The position numbers and the translations under genes are program-made. From a virus, in the IMG/VR virus record IMGVR_UViG_3300032086_002884, positions 1 through 61,885 of that record: DNA of 61,885 nt. One strand, given 5' to 3'. The notes under the pieces were generated by a model that was given only the letters and a program-made list of their open reading frames with translations, had not been told where the DNA came from and did no database searches. Of this stretch, positions 48,160 through 56,806 are shown one piece after another. The first letter of the stretch is position 1. Each line of letters starts with the position of its first letter.

Positions 48160-48650
48160 CAAAAACACACAATAACGCAACACTATCATCTTCGCTTACT
48201 GGGTCTGTAGCTTTCTTCCCTTTATCAAGTGCGCCTATTGGTTGGATCAAAGCTGACGGTTCTGCTATATCTAGAACAACTTACTCAGATCTTTTTGATG
48301 TAATTGGTACAGAGCATGGCTCTGGAGATGGAAGTACGACATTCAATGTGCCAGATTTACGTGGAGAATTTTTAAGGTGTTGGGACGATGGAAGGGTAGT
48401 AGATTCTGGAAGGGCAATAAATTCTTCTCAATCACAAGATTGGAAGAGTTTTTATCAACATAATACAGGTCAGAATACTTACAGTTACGATCACACCCAT
48501 GTAAATATGGGTAAAACCATATATCCAACTTATACTGGCAGATTGTTTGTAGGAGGTTGGTCTGCTCCATCAGCTGCGATGGGTACAGCTTGGGATGAGT
48601 CAGAAATTAGGCCAAGAAATGTGGCGTTGCTAGCCTGTATTAAAACTTAA
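48156..48650 (+). CDS. phage tail collar domain protein (164 aa)
   Basis: Phage collar domain: VAFFPLSSAPIGWIKADGSAISRTTYSDLFDVIGTEHG ... TFNVPDLRGEFLRCWDDGR, then HTH (DHTHVN) and RPRNVALLACIKT. Found in short fibers such as T4 gp12. Overlaps the preceding stop by four bases. Confidence 0.88.
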   Translation: MTKTHNNATLSSSLTGSVAFFPLSSAPIGWIKADGSAISRTTYSDLFDVIGTEHGSGDGSTTFNVPDLRGEFLRCWDDGRVVDSGRAINSSQSQDWKSFYQHNTGQNTYSYDHTHVNMGKTIYPTYTGRLFVGGWSAPSAAMGTAWDESEIRPRNVALLACIKT

Positions 48651-48703
48651 AGAAGAAACATGCTTAATAGTGTATATATAACTATATAGATTACGGAGAT
48701 ACC

Positions 48704-49249
48704 ATGGCAGATTATTTCTTTCCATCACCTAGCGGTAACACTACTGATATCAGAGAATCTGGTACTATAGTTAAGATTATCAAAAAAAATAGTAAGTTTA
48801 AGGTTATAAAAACGAATAAACCTACTATTGGTGATACAATATCATTAACAGCCACGCCTTTAGGCTCCCCAAATAATGTTACTCAGTGGTCATTATCGTA
48901 CGACAACAGTGAAACCACTACAGATGATAATTTAGACAGATCAGATACATCTTTACCAGACACAAATCCCACAATAAATATTTATGATACGGACTTATTA
49001 TTTATTTCAGTTCTGCCAAAAACTTTTAGTAATGCTGGTGAAGTCGCAAATCTAATTTTAACTTCTAATGCTAGTTCACACCCTTATCAAAGTCTTAGTG
49101 TTGGTAGTGTTGTTAATAATCCAGAAAATAGTGGTGTAATTAAATGGAATCCAGGAGTGGGTAACACTGGTACATTTTTTTATCGATGGAAAGATTCGAC
49201 AGGCGTATCTTCTGCTGGCGGCACAATCAATGTTACCTCTACTCCTTAA
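48704..49249 (+). CDS. beta-rich virion protein (181 aa)
   Basis: Beta-sandwich-like. The C-terminal part (LILTSNASSHPYQSLSV ... GTFFYRWKD) recalls a cupredoxin-like fold without the copper Cys. Good ribosome binding site (CGGAG). Probably structural; weak call. Confidence 0.55.
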   Translation: MADYFFPSPSGNTTDIRESGTIVKIIKKNSKFKVIKTNKPTIGDTISLTATPLGSPNNVTQWSLSYDNSETTTDDNLDRSDTSLPDTNPTINIYDTDLLFISVLPKTFSNAGEVANLILTSNASSHPYQSLSVGSVVNNPENSGVIKWNPGVGNTGTFFYRWKDSTGVSSAGGTINVTSTP

Positions 49250-49266
49250 ACACTAGAAACTATATT

Positions 49267-49791
49267 ATGTCTACACAATGGATATTAGAAATACCACTTA
49301 TTGTAAGAACTTGGATAAATGATTTATCTGATAGTCCTACCTATAGTGACGATAGATTACAGCAAGTTATTATTGTTGCTGGACAATATGTAACTAGAGA
49401 AATAAATTTAGACATTAAGTATAATTGCGATATCGTAAATCTTTCTATTAGTCCAGACCCTTCCACGCCCAATAGAGATGAAACATTTATTGCTTTCGTA
49501 GCTCTAAAGGCAGCCTGTATTTTAGATCAAAGTACATTTAGAACCAAAGCTGCCGGGGAAGGCATTAGAGCAGGTTTGGGTGCTGCCAGCGTTTCTGTCG
49601 CAGGGAACCTAAAAGGATATAAAGAGATCTTGGACGTCGGCCCTTGTGCTATGTATGAAAAACTAAGGATGGAATATGAAATAGGTAATGCTAATGGTAT
49701 TAAGGCTGTCCTTGGACCATTTGTAGGCAATAATTTTGATGCTAGATATTTAAATAGAGAACACGGAAGATCTAGAGACTTCTTTTCATGA
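49267..49791 (+). CDS. head-tail connector (adaptor) protein (174 aa)
   Basis: Start ATG 49267. N-terminal half helical (VRTWINDL ... YSDDRLQQVIIVAGQYVTREI, ETFIAFVALKAACILDQ), typical of head-completion adaptor proteins that bind the portal (gp6-like). C-terminal half with GAASVSVAGNLKGYKEIL and GPCAMYEKLRMEYEIG. Position before the neck genes agrees. Confidence 0.65.
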   Translation: MSTQWILEIPLIVRTWINDLSDSPTYSDDRLQQVIIVAGQYVTREINLDIKYNCDIVNLSISPDPSTPNRDETFIAFVALKAACILDQSTFRTKAAGEGIRAGLGAASVSVAGNLKGYKEILDVGPCAMYEKLRMEYEIGNANGIKAVLGPFVGNNFDARYLNREHGRSRDFFS

Positions 49792-50987
49792 TAGACTTAA
49801 CTGCTGTTAAAAACCTATATAATAATACTATAGATGACTTACTGTCTTCTAAAGGATTGGCTGTGCCTTGTAATGTTGTACACGAAGACCCTAGCGGATC
49901 AGGATGTCCAAACTGTGTAGTAAATCCTATTACGGGAAGATCTACCAGCAGGTACTCTCAGCCTACATTAGCTCCTGACCTTGAGATCAAAGCTTCTGGA
50001 GGTGTGCCAGAGGATATGTTTATATTTTATATAGATGAAAATAGTAGTTATTATAGTAGTGGAAATCAAGATATTCAGATGAGTGGAATGACTCTCTTTA
50101 GAGAAGCATTTCCTAGTAGCTTGGTGTTTTTTTTAGATGTAGAACATCCTCAAGGCTTTCAAACCTTATATCCTAGCGGTTTTTTTGACGACGGTCTCAC
50201 TTTTTCTTCAAGAGAAAGTATTGGTAAGCTTTTAGTAAGAGATAGTGGTAACCCAGCTTCTGCTGAAAACTCTTATCAGATATTACAAGACATTATTAGT
50301 AGTGGAGTAAGTTCTACTGCTAGTGGCATTTTTTATAATAGTAATACTGCACATATACTTAGAGATAGCTCTAATAGCTTGGTGCCTAGTGACGTATCCG
50401 CTACATTTAGTGGTTTAGTGTCTAGCTTTAATGGCTTAAGTATTGGTGTAAGAAACACTGACTCTATTTGGCAGCACGAGGAGCTGTTATGCGGTTTTGC
50501 TCATGATGCGTGTTTCAATAGAACGGATGCTATAGACGCTTTTGTTGACACTCATTGTGACGGTCGTGTGCTCAGTTCATTTAGAGAAACATACAATACA
50601 CACTGTTCTGGAGAAGATTACTTTCCTGCTCCAGTTTCGGAAGAAGTTGCTTCCGGAGAATATATTTGGTTTCCTGAAGGCCATATATGTCCTGTTTGTA
50701 ACGGAGCAGGTTCTTTCCCTGTTACTACTACAGAGTTAAAAAATATAGTGGTGATTTTTGATAATAAAAAATTTATTAATTTTGGTAATGTTAATGTACC
50801 TCAAGGAGACATGCAGACCATAACTCCTATTACTATGTATACTACATTAACCACAGCAGATTATATACTTGTAGATACATCAGTCACCCCTTATGCACAA
50901 AACAAGTTTACTAGAGTTTCAGAACCACAGCCAGTAGGATTAGGAGAAAATAAATATATTTTTACTAATTGGCAAAGGAGTTCTTAG
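49788..50987 (+). CDS. connector protein with zinc motifs and an insertion (399 aa)
   Basis: N-terminal IDDLLSSKGLAVPCNVVHEDPSGSGCPNCVVNPITGRSTSRY and C-terminal GHICPVCNGAG are the two Cys-pair ends of a phage connector family that is, as I recall, normally about 150-200 aa. Here roughly 230 residues lie between them, with FIFYIDENSSYY, SLVFFLDVEHPQGF and a Cys/His-rich ELLCGFAHDACFNR. The insert may be a separate domain. Overlaps the adaptor by four bases. Confidence 0.65.
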   Translation: MIDLTAVKNLYNNTIDDLLSSKGLAVPCNVVHEDPSGSGCPNCVVNPITGRSTSRYSQPTLAPDLEIKASGGVPEDMFIFYIDENSSYYSSGNQDIQMSGMTLFREAFPSSLVFFLDVEHPQGFQTLYPSGFFDDGLTFSSRESIGKLLVRDSGNPASAENSYQILQDIISSGVSSTASGIFYNSNTAHILRDSSNSLVPSDVSATFSGLVSSFNGLSIGVRNTDSIWQHEELLCGFAHDACFNRTDAIDAFVDTHCDGRVLSSFRETYNTHCSGEDYFPAPVSEEVASGEYIWFPEGHICPVCNGAGSFPVTTTELKNIVVIFDNKKFINFGNVNVPQGDMQTITPITMYTTLTTADYILVDTSVTPYAQNKFTRVSEPQPVGLGENKYIFTNWQRSS

Positions 50988-51622
50988 TGCAATTTACAGT
51001 AAACTTATTGGAGTCAGACAACAAGATAACTACAGAGATATTAAAAAGCCTGTTATCAGACACTAAAAATTATATGAGTCAAGTTTCTAAAAAGCTGGAA
51101 CCTAGCATTAGAGATATAGTCAAGCAGGCATTTTTGAATAGTCCAGAATACAGATCTCTTTTGTCTGGGCAGTTAAGATATGAGTTTGGATTAGATAATC
51201 CTGCAGCTAAAGTCAATCAAATACTATCAGTTTGGGATAATGTTGTAGTTAGTTTTGATTCTCCAAAAATTAAAGCAAATCAGATACACGGAAAATTAGT
51301 TATAGCTATGATTAATAGTAATTATAGTGATGTTCTTGCGTTAGATGCTAGTAGACAAGAGACAAAAAAGGGACAGTCTTTAGCTTGGTTAGAGTGGTTG
51401 TTGCTTATGGGTGACAAAACTATTATCAAAGACTATGAGGTATTTTTGGGTTCTGGTCGTAATTCTAGAACCGGCGGTGCTGTTATGAAGAAGGTTGTAG
51501 GAGGTAAATGGAAAGTTCCTAGTGAATTTTCTGGTAGTTCTAAAAATAATTGGGTAACTCGTGTATTAGATAGTGTTGAAACAAAAATAGATGATGCTAT
51601 TAAAAAAGCGGTTAAATTATGA
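50987..51622 (+). CDS. head closure/neck protein (211 aa)
   Basis: GTG start at 50987, sharing one base with the previous stop, AGGAG six bases upstream. Helical; SLAWLEWLLLMGDKTIIKDYEVFLGSGRNSRTGGAVM (about residues 131-165) is a pattern I recall from neck proteins of long-tailed phages. Probably tail completion or head closure. Confidence 0.65.
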   Translation: MQFTVNLLESDNKITTEILKSLLSDTKNYMSQVSKKLEPSIRDIVKQAFLNSPEYRSLLSGQLRYEFGLDNPAAKVNQILSVWDNVVVSFDSPKIKANQIHGKLVIAMINSNYSDVLALDASRQETKKGQSLAWLEWLLLMGDKTIIKDYEVFLGSGRNSRTGGAVMKKVVGGKWKVPSEFSGSSKNNWVTRVLDSVETKIDDAIKKAVKL

Positions 51623-52569
51623 GTACATTTTACGGCGTAGATAACATAGGAAATAATCTCCTAATCAATCAGCTAGAAACAAACATGAAGTCTTTTCTAG
51701 ATTGGGGATTTCTGAATACTGGAGGTTTTGTAAATATACACAGACCTGTGAAAAATATTCACGAGAATGGTTTATATAAGTTATATACAGTCAAAGATGC
51801 TAATTTTAAAGATGGTCGGGTTTGGCAGCCAGCAAGAAAAGATTGGGTGTATGAAACAGGCTTGGATGTAAATAATCATCAGCCTATTCCTATTAGCGGA
51901 ATATATATCAATAATACTTTTTATGACACCACTACCTCAGGAACTTACGCTTATACTATAGATTATAAAAATAGTAGAATTATATTTAATAACAGACAAT
52001 CTTCCAATCTAAATATAGAAATGAGTCATTCTTATAGGTGGGTTCAGATATACAACTTCGCAGACGCAAAATGGTGGCAAGAATTACAGTATAATCCAAA
52101 TAATAATGAAGCTCATCAAAAAACTAAAGATAAGGGTGATTTTACTATTCCTGCACATCAAAGGGTACAGATGCCAGCTGTAGTCATAGAGACTGTTGCT
52201 AGAGGCACATCAGATCCATTTCAAATGGGAGATAAATCTCAAAGGATTTCTCAAGACTTTTTGTTCCATATTATAGCTAATAATTATACGGATAGAAACA
52301 ATATTATCGATATCCTAAGATTGCAAGAAGATAAAGTACTATCTTTTTACGATATGGATAAAGTGGTTAAAGATGGCAAATACTGGTTAAATTTTGATGG
52401 AACTCTTAATCCCAATAGACTTCAATATGATGTTTTATGTAAGCTTTCTAGCACATATCATTGGAATACATGTAGATTAAAAAATATGGTTATTTCGGAA
52501 GTGGAGTCGTTTAATGCTGATCTTTTCGAGGCAAATATCAGAGTAACTGCTGAAATTATAATAGTTTAA
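51619..52569 (+). CDS. neck/tail structural protein (316 aa)
   Basis: Mixed alpha/beta with long strands (GIYINNTFYDTTTSGTYAYTIDYKNSRIIFNN) and a C-terminal domain typical of tail terminator or neck proteins (VLCKLSSTYHWNTCRLKNMVISEVESFNADLFEANIRVTAEIIIV). Overlaps the previous gene (ATGA). Virion protein by position. Confidence 0.6.
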   Translation: MSTFYGVDNIGNNLLINQLETNMKSFLDWGFLNTGGFVNIHRPVKNIHENGLYKLYTVKDANFKDGRVWQPARKDWVYETGLDVNNHQPIPISGIYINNTFYDTTTSGTYAYTIDYKNSRIIFNNRQSSNLNIEMSHSYRWVQIYNFADAKWWQELQYNPNNNEAHQKTKDKGDFTIPAHQRVQMPAVVIETVARGTSDPFQMGDKSQRISQDFLFHIIANNYTDRNNIIDILRLQEDKVLSFYDMDKVVKDGKYWLNFDGTLNPNRLQYDVLCKLSSTYHWNTCRLKNMVISEVESFNADLFEANIRVTAEIIIV

Positions 52570-52629
52570 AAAAAATGGTGTATAATAATTCAAGTCTACC
52601 GTCTAACAACAGAATAATCGGAGAATATT

Positions 52630-53577
52630 ATGGCAAATAAAAGAGTGTTTTACGCTTCTCAAGGCGTGGCCGTTGCTCAGTCTGGGGTTAGTAGCCCTAC
52701 AACGGTTACTGGTGCCCAAAGCGTAACAATGAATACAAATTTTAATCTAGAACAGGTTTTCCAGCTGGGCCAACTGGCAGTTTATGACAATGTTGTTGGC
52801 GATCCTAGTGTAGAAGTCTCTATTAGTAAGTCTCTGGATGGACAGCCTACTATCTATAACTTAGCTTGTGGTAGCGGCAGCCTTTTAGAGACAGCTTCTA
52901 CTGTTAGCAAGGTGGAGTTTTGTGTTGGGTCTGATACGGTAAATAAGGTTGGTGATAACGCTACTAGTATTCCTAAAATTACTTGTGACCCTATATATCT
53001 ACAAAGTTTGAGTTACAATTTTGCTGTTGATGGAGACTTTACAGAAGAAGTAACATTTGTTGGATTGAGTAAAGTTATTGGAACTGGTCTTGTTACAACT
53101 CCTGGTGACGGAAACGCTACCAGACAAACAGTTCTTAGAAGACAGAACTTTGATCAACTCAGTTCTAGTCTTCCAAGTCAGGTAGATGGAAAAAATATTC
53201 AAAGCATTAGCCTTAGTGCTGACCTTGGTCGTGAATCTATGTACAAAATGGGTAGATTCAAAGAATTCCATAGATATGTTAACTTCCCGCTTGAAATTTC
53301 AATGGACATTGAAGTTATTGCAGATAGCCTTGATGACGTTGCTGTTGATATTCCTGATGCAAGTTGCTCAGGTCTTAACCTTCCAAAACAAGATTGTGTT
53401 TTGCAATTTTGCGACTCTGAAGGAAGCGGAAGCTACACATTCACTTTGGGTGATGCTACTTTAACTAGTGTTGCATTTGGTGGTGGCGATACTGGTGGTG
53501 GAAATGCCAATCTGACATTTTCATACGTTGTATACAATAGCTTTACAATTGCTAGTGCTGCTTCTCATGCTGGCTAG
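52630..53577 (+). CDS. major tail (tube) protein (315 aa)
   Basis: Starts MANKRVFYASQGVAV. Beta-rich with NLEQVFQLGQLAVYDNVVGDPSVEVSISK and a C-terminal GGGDTGGGNANLTFSYVVYN. Directly upstream of the tail-assembly genes. CGGAG ribosome binding site and expressed-type codons. Tube protein is the best fit. A paralog follows. Confidence 0.72.
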   Translation: MANKRVFYASQGVAVAQSGVSSPTTVTGAQSVTMNTNFNLEQVFQLGQLAVYDNVVGDPSVEVSISKSLDGQPTIYNLACGSGSLLETASTVSKVEFCVGSDTVNKVGDNATSIPKITCDPIYLQSLSYNFAVDGDFTEEVTFVGLSKVIGTGLVTTPGDGNATRQTVLRRQNFDQLSSSLPSQVDGKNIQSISLSADLGRESMYKMGRFKEFHRYVNFPLEISMDIEVIADSLDDVAVDIPDASCSGLNLPKQDCVLQFCDSEGSGSYTFTLGDATLTSVAFGGGDTGGGNANLTFSYVVYNSFTIASAASHAG

Positions 53578-53604
53578 TGTTTAAATAATTAATAGGATTT
53601 TTTG

Positions 53605-54564
53605 ATGGGAAACAAAAGAGTGTTTTATGCCTGTCAGGGGCTAATGCTTGATGGCAAGCCCCTGTATGGCGTACAAAACGTTTCTGTAAGAACAGAACAA
53701 AATACTAACGTTGTAGAAAACTGGGGCTCTTTGCATATCAGTGGGGTGGCTGTTGACACACCTCGTTCTACCGTTACTATTAGCAGAATCATAGCATCAC
53801 CTGCTACCGGCGTACCACAAGGTTCTGGTATATATGGATCTATTGTAAGTGGAGACTTATCTGCAGTAGCCACGAATCACAGTAGTCAATTGTGTTTATT
53901 TGTTACAAATGACACAGATCCAGGAGTGAGCGATGAATCTACCTCTGTAAGAAACGTATCTTTTAAGGATTGTAGTATAAATAGCCTGTCTTACAGTATT
54001 AATGTAGACGGATATTTGACAGAGAATACTGAAATAATAGCTTATAACAAAGTACATAATGGTAGTGGATGTCCAATAGGCAGTATGGATTTCAAAAAAA
54101 ATCAGGCGCACCCAATACAGAGGCAGGATATAAACTCTTTTGATTTTTCAAATAAAGTTACTTCTTCTGGAGCTATACAAAACATAAGTATTTCTATTCC
54201 ATTTAACATACAAACCGTTGATGAGTTTGGTACTGCAATGAGTAGGCACTCTAAGGGTTATCGCTTCCCTACTCTCCCTATAGCCTCCACTCTCTCTGTT
54301 TCTGTAATATATCAGAACACCGACAGATTTGATAATTATATGTTTGCAGAACCAACTGGTACCACTAGCTGTGATTATATACCGCCAGACTTTCCTCAAG
54401 TTACTGGTCTTAGTTTTTCTGCTTGTGGTGGCTTTGGTGTTAGTTTAGGCAATTGTGTATTGCAAAGTATAGATTATGAGGGTGGTGATGTTGGTGGCGG
54501 AAATGCAACACTAACATATGATTTTGTGTGCTATAATTCAGGAAGTATACATGGACAAGAATAG
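53605..54564 (+). CDS. paralogous tail tube-like protein (319 aa)
   Basis: Starts MGNKRVFYACQGLML and ends YEGGDVGGGNATLTYDFVCYNSG, the same beginning and end as the 315-aa protein, with a diverged middle. Probably a second tube or tail-tip/terminator variant from a gene duplication. Start taken at ATG 53605, not the TTG before it. Confidence 0.68.
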   Translation: MGNKRVFYACQGLMLDGKPLYGVQNVSVRTEQNTNVVENWGSLHISGVAVDTPRSTVTISRIIASPATGVPQGSGIYGSIVSGDLSAVATNHSSQLCLFVTNDTDPGVSDESTSVRNVSFKDCSINSLSYSINVDGYLTENTEIIAYNKVHNGSGCPIGSMDFKKNQAHPIQRQDINSFDFSNKVTSSGAIQNISISIPFNIQTVDEFGTAMSRHSKGYRFPTLPIASTLSVSVIYQNTDRFDNYMFAEPTGTTSCDYIPPDFPQVTGLSFSACGGFGVSLGNCVLQSIDYEGGDVGGGNATLTYDFVCYNSGSIHGQE

Positions 54565-55564
54565 AATTCTGTCAAGATTGCTCAAAGGCTATTATTTTGT
54601 TAAGGTGAAAAATTTTAAACTCAAAGTTAAGCCCCCAACAGTATATGTAGAAAATAAGGCAGCGCTATACCACGATAAAATTCTAGAAGATCTAAAATTT
54701 GATGATAGTCAAGATTGGTTAGATGAAGACAAAAGGATGTTTATTTTAACTATAAATAAAATATGGGACAATAGTCAACAAAAAGAACTTGACACACTAC
54801 TTGATGACATAATCATATTGAAGAAAGAGCTATTTAAAAACTTTAATTTGGTTGATACTAGAAAATTAATTAAAGAAAAAATCAAAGATAACGAGTCTAG
54901 AATAAACGTATTGCACAATACAAGATATACATACTTTGATCACACAAAGCAATCATATGCAAATGTGTTAAAAAATCATTATATTATTAAAAATACGGTG
55001 TATTTAAAAGACAGATTGTTTTTTAAGATTCAGAAAGAACAACATTTGTATTATCTACAAAGACTTTCTAACCTTATAACAGAATTAAATATTCAGGACA
55101 TTAGAAGTATAATACATTGTGATTCTTGGAAAAGTTTATGGGAAAGTGCTAAGACAGGCGTTTTCGACAAACCTATAAAAGACTGTAATGTTGAACAAAG
55201 GATGGCTATTACAGCTAGTATGATGTTGGATAATATTAGACAGCATCCTGATTGTCCAAGTGAAGAAATCCTGAAAGATTCCGATGCGTTAGATGGTTGG
55301 GTATTATTCCAAAACGATAAATTCGAAAAACAACAAAAGAAGCAAGCAATAGAAACTAATATAAAAGACAAAAATGCTGGAGAGGTTTTCGTTATGGCTA
55401 GTAGTCCAGAGGAGATAAAATCTATAATGGAATTAAATGACCCATTAACTAAGTCTCAAATAAGAAGATCGATAGACCATGCAGCAAAGACAGAAGGTCC
55501 GACTAAATGGCAGGATATTCCTGGAATGAAAGAAGCCATAATAAGAGAGAATAAAAATGAATAA
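54551..55564 (+). CDS. tail-assembly protein (337 aa)
   Basis: Start ATG 54551, 14-base overlap with the tube paralog. Basic N-terminus, long helical charged middle, C-terminal DPLTKSQIRRSIDHAAKTEGPTKWQD. Position between tube and tape measure is that of tail-assembly chaperones, but no chaperone frameshift is evident. Unrecognised. Confidence 0.5.
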   Translation: MDKNRILSRLLKGYYFVKVKNFKLKVKPPTVYVENKAALYHDKILEDLKFDDSQDWLDEDKRMFILTINKIWDNSQQKELDTLLDDIIILKKELFKNFNLVDTRKLIKEKIKDNESRINVLHNTRYTYFDHTKQSYANVLKNHYIIKNTVYLKDRLFFKIQKEQHLYYLQRLSNLITELNIQDIRSIIHCDSWKSLWESAKTGVFDKPIKDCNVEQRMAITASMMLDNIRQHPDCPSEEILKDSDALDGWVLFQNDKFEKQQKKQAIETNIKDKNAGEVFVMASSPEEIKSIMELNDPLTKSQIRRSIDHAAKTEGPTKWQDIPGMKEAIIRENKNE

Positions 55565-55865
55565 AAAATATCAGAGAGAATTGCTACGCAAAGCAGAAAC
55601 TAGATTTAAGACTATCATGATAGGCTCAATAGCTAGAGTAGAAGAATATTTTGGTTATTTGTGGGCACACGGCAAAGACAATCCCACAGAAAGAGAAGAA
55701 GAGTTTAGGGTCTTGTGGGATGAACTAAGGAATGAAATTCTTAACCATGGTAATTATAACATTAGAAAAGGATTGGATGATATATACGAGACATTTGAAC
55801 AAGGTGAGAGTAAGTACGAATATAATTTTATTATGAAAGACAAAAGGAGCAATCAAGATGGATGA
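55557..55865 (+). CDS. tail-assembly protein (102 aa)
   Basis: Helical charged protein, eight-base overlaps on both sides. Likely partner of its neighbours in tail assembly. Unrecognised. Confidence 0.5.
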   Translation: MNKKYQRELLRKAETRFKTIMIGSIARVEEYFGYLWAHGKDNPTEREEEFRVLWDELRNEILNHGNYNIRKGLDDIYETFEQGESKYEYNFIMKDKRSNQDG

Positions 55866-56730
55866 AAATGATTTTAAGATAACTAAAGGCAAGGAAGAGA
55901 TTGAATTAACGGTCAAATCGCCTTCACCTAAAAATCAAAGAGAAAGCCAAAAAATTTATAATAGAGCTTTTTCTGATGCTTTAAACTCTGGCTCTATAGT
56001 TAGAGCTAGGTTAGACGACGTAATGAAAGAGCAAAAGTTATGGGATGATAAGAAAGAACAAGAGTATCAAGATATACAAAAGGGTGTTCTAGAAAATGAA
56101 AGAATACTGGCAAAAGGTGGGATTTCTTTGCAAAAAGCTAGAGAATGCGCACTTAAGATGCAGAAATTAAGAGAAGATTTAAAAAATTTAATATCTGAAA
56201 GGACAACGCTAGACTCACATACTGCAGAAGGTCAGGCTGATAACGCTAAATTTAATTTCTTAGTATCTTGTTGTGTGGTGTATAAAGATACTAATAAGCC
56301 TTATTTTGAAGGATATGAGGATTACAATAAAAGGGCTATTGAACCAGCAGGTATTATTGGTGCTCAAAAGTTAGCCAATATGCTTTATGGTTTAGATGAT
56401 GATTTTGAGAAAAATTTACCAGAAAATCAATTTTTACATAAATATAAGTTTGTAGATGAAAACCTCCGACCTATCAATAGTGACGGTAAGCTTGTTGATA
56501 ATGAAGGTAGACTTATTGATGAGTATGGTAGATTCATTGATGATAAGGGTAATCGTGTAGATATTGAGGGCAATCCATTAGATGATGACGAAAATTATAA
56601 ATTTGAGTTCTCTCCATTTTTAGACGATAGTGGAAAACCCATTATAGAAGATGAAGACAAAGATGAAGAAAAACCTAAACCTAAACCGAAGACTAGAGCA
56701 AAAGCAAAAAAAGATATTGAGTCTTCATAG
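55858..56730 (+). CDS. tail-assembly protein with Asp/Gly repeats (290 aa)
   Basis: Helical first part. Residues about 205-245 contain short tandem units of the form DxxGxxxDxxGRxID (NSDGKLVDNEGRLID, DEYGRFID, DDKGNRVD), like calcium-binding or spacer repeats. Ends in a Lys/Pro-rich tail. Just upstream of the tape measure. The first two thirds resemble a chaperone-type protein only by position. Confidence 0.5.
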   Translation: MDENDFKITKGKEEIELTVKSPSPKNQRESQKIYNRAFSDALNSGSIVRARLDDVMKEQKLWDDKKEQEYQDIQKGVLENERILAKGGISLQKARECALKMQKLREDLKNLISERTTLDSHTAEGQADNAKFNFLVSCCVVYKDTNKPYFEGYEDYNKRAIEPAGIIGAQKLANMLYGLDDDFEKNLPENQFLHKYKFVDENLRPINSDGKLVDNEGRLIDEYGRFIDDKGNRVDIEGNPLDDDENYKFEFSPFLDDSGKPIIEDEDKDEEKPKPKPKTRAKAKKDIESS

Positions 56731-56758
56731 TCAATTTTTATCTATTCATAACTTTAAC

Positions 56759-56795
56759 ATAGCCCTTTGTGTAATATCATTGGGCTATTTTTTTG
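56759..56795 (+). terminator. intrinsic terminator before tape measure
   Basis: ATAGCCC (56759-56765) and GGGCTAT (56782-56788), then seven T. Ends about 12 bases before the tape measure start, so the tape measure may be led by reduced read-through or a separate start. Confidence 0.85.
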
Positions 56796-56806
56796 GAGTT
56801 TAAAAT

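Noticed and set aside
54518-56730. A programmed frameshift joining tail-assembly genes, as in lambda G/GT
   Set aside because: The three genes overlap by 8-14 bases, but I see no convincing slippery heptamer and each has its own start.
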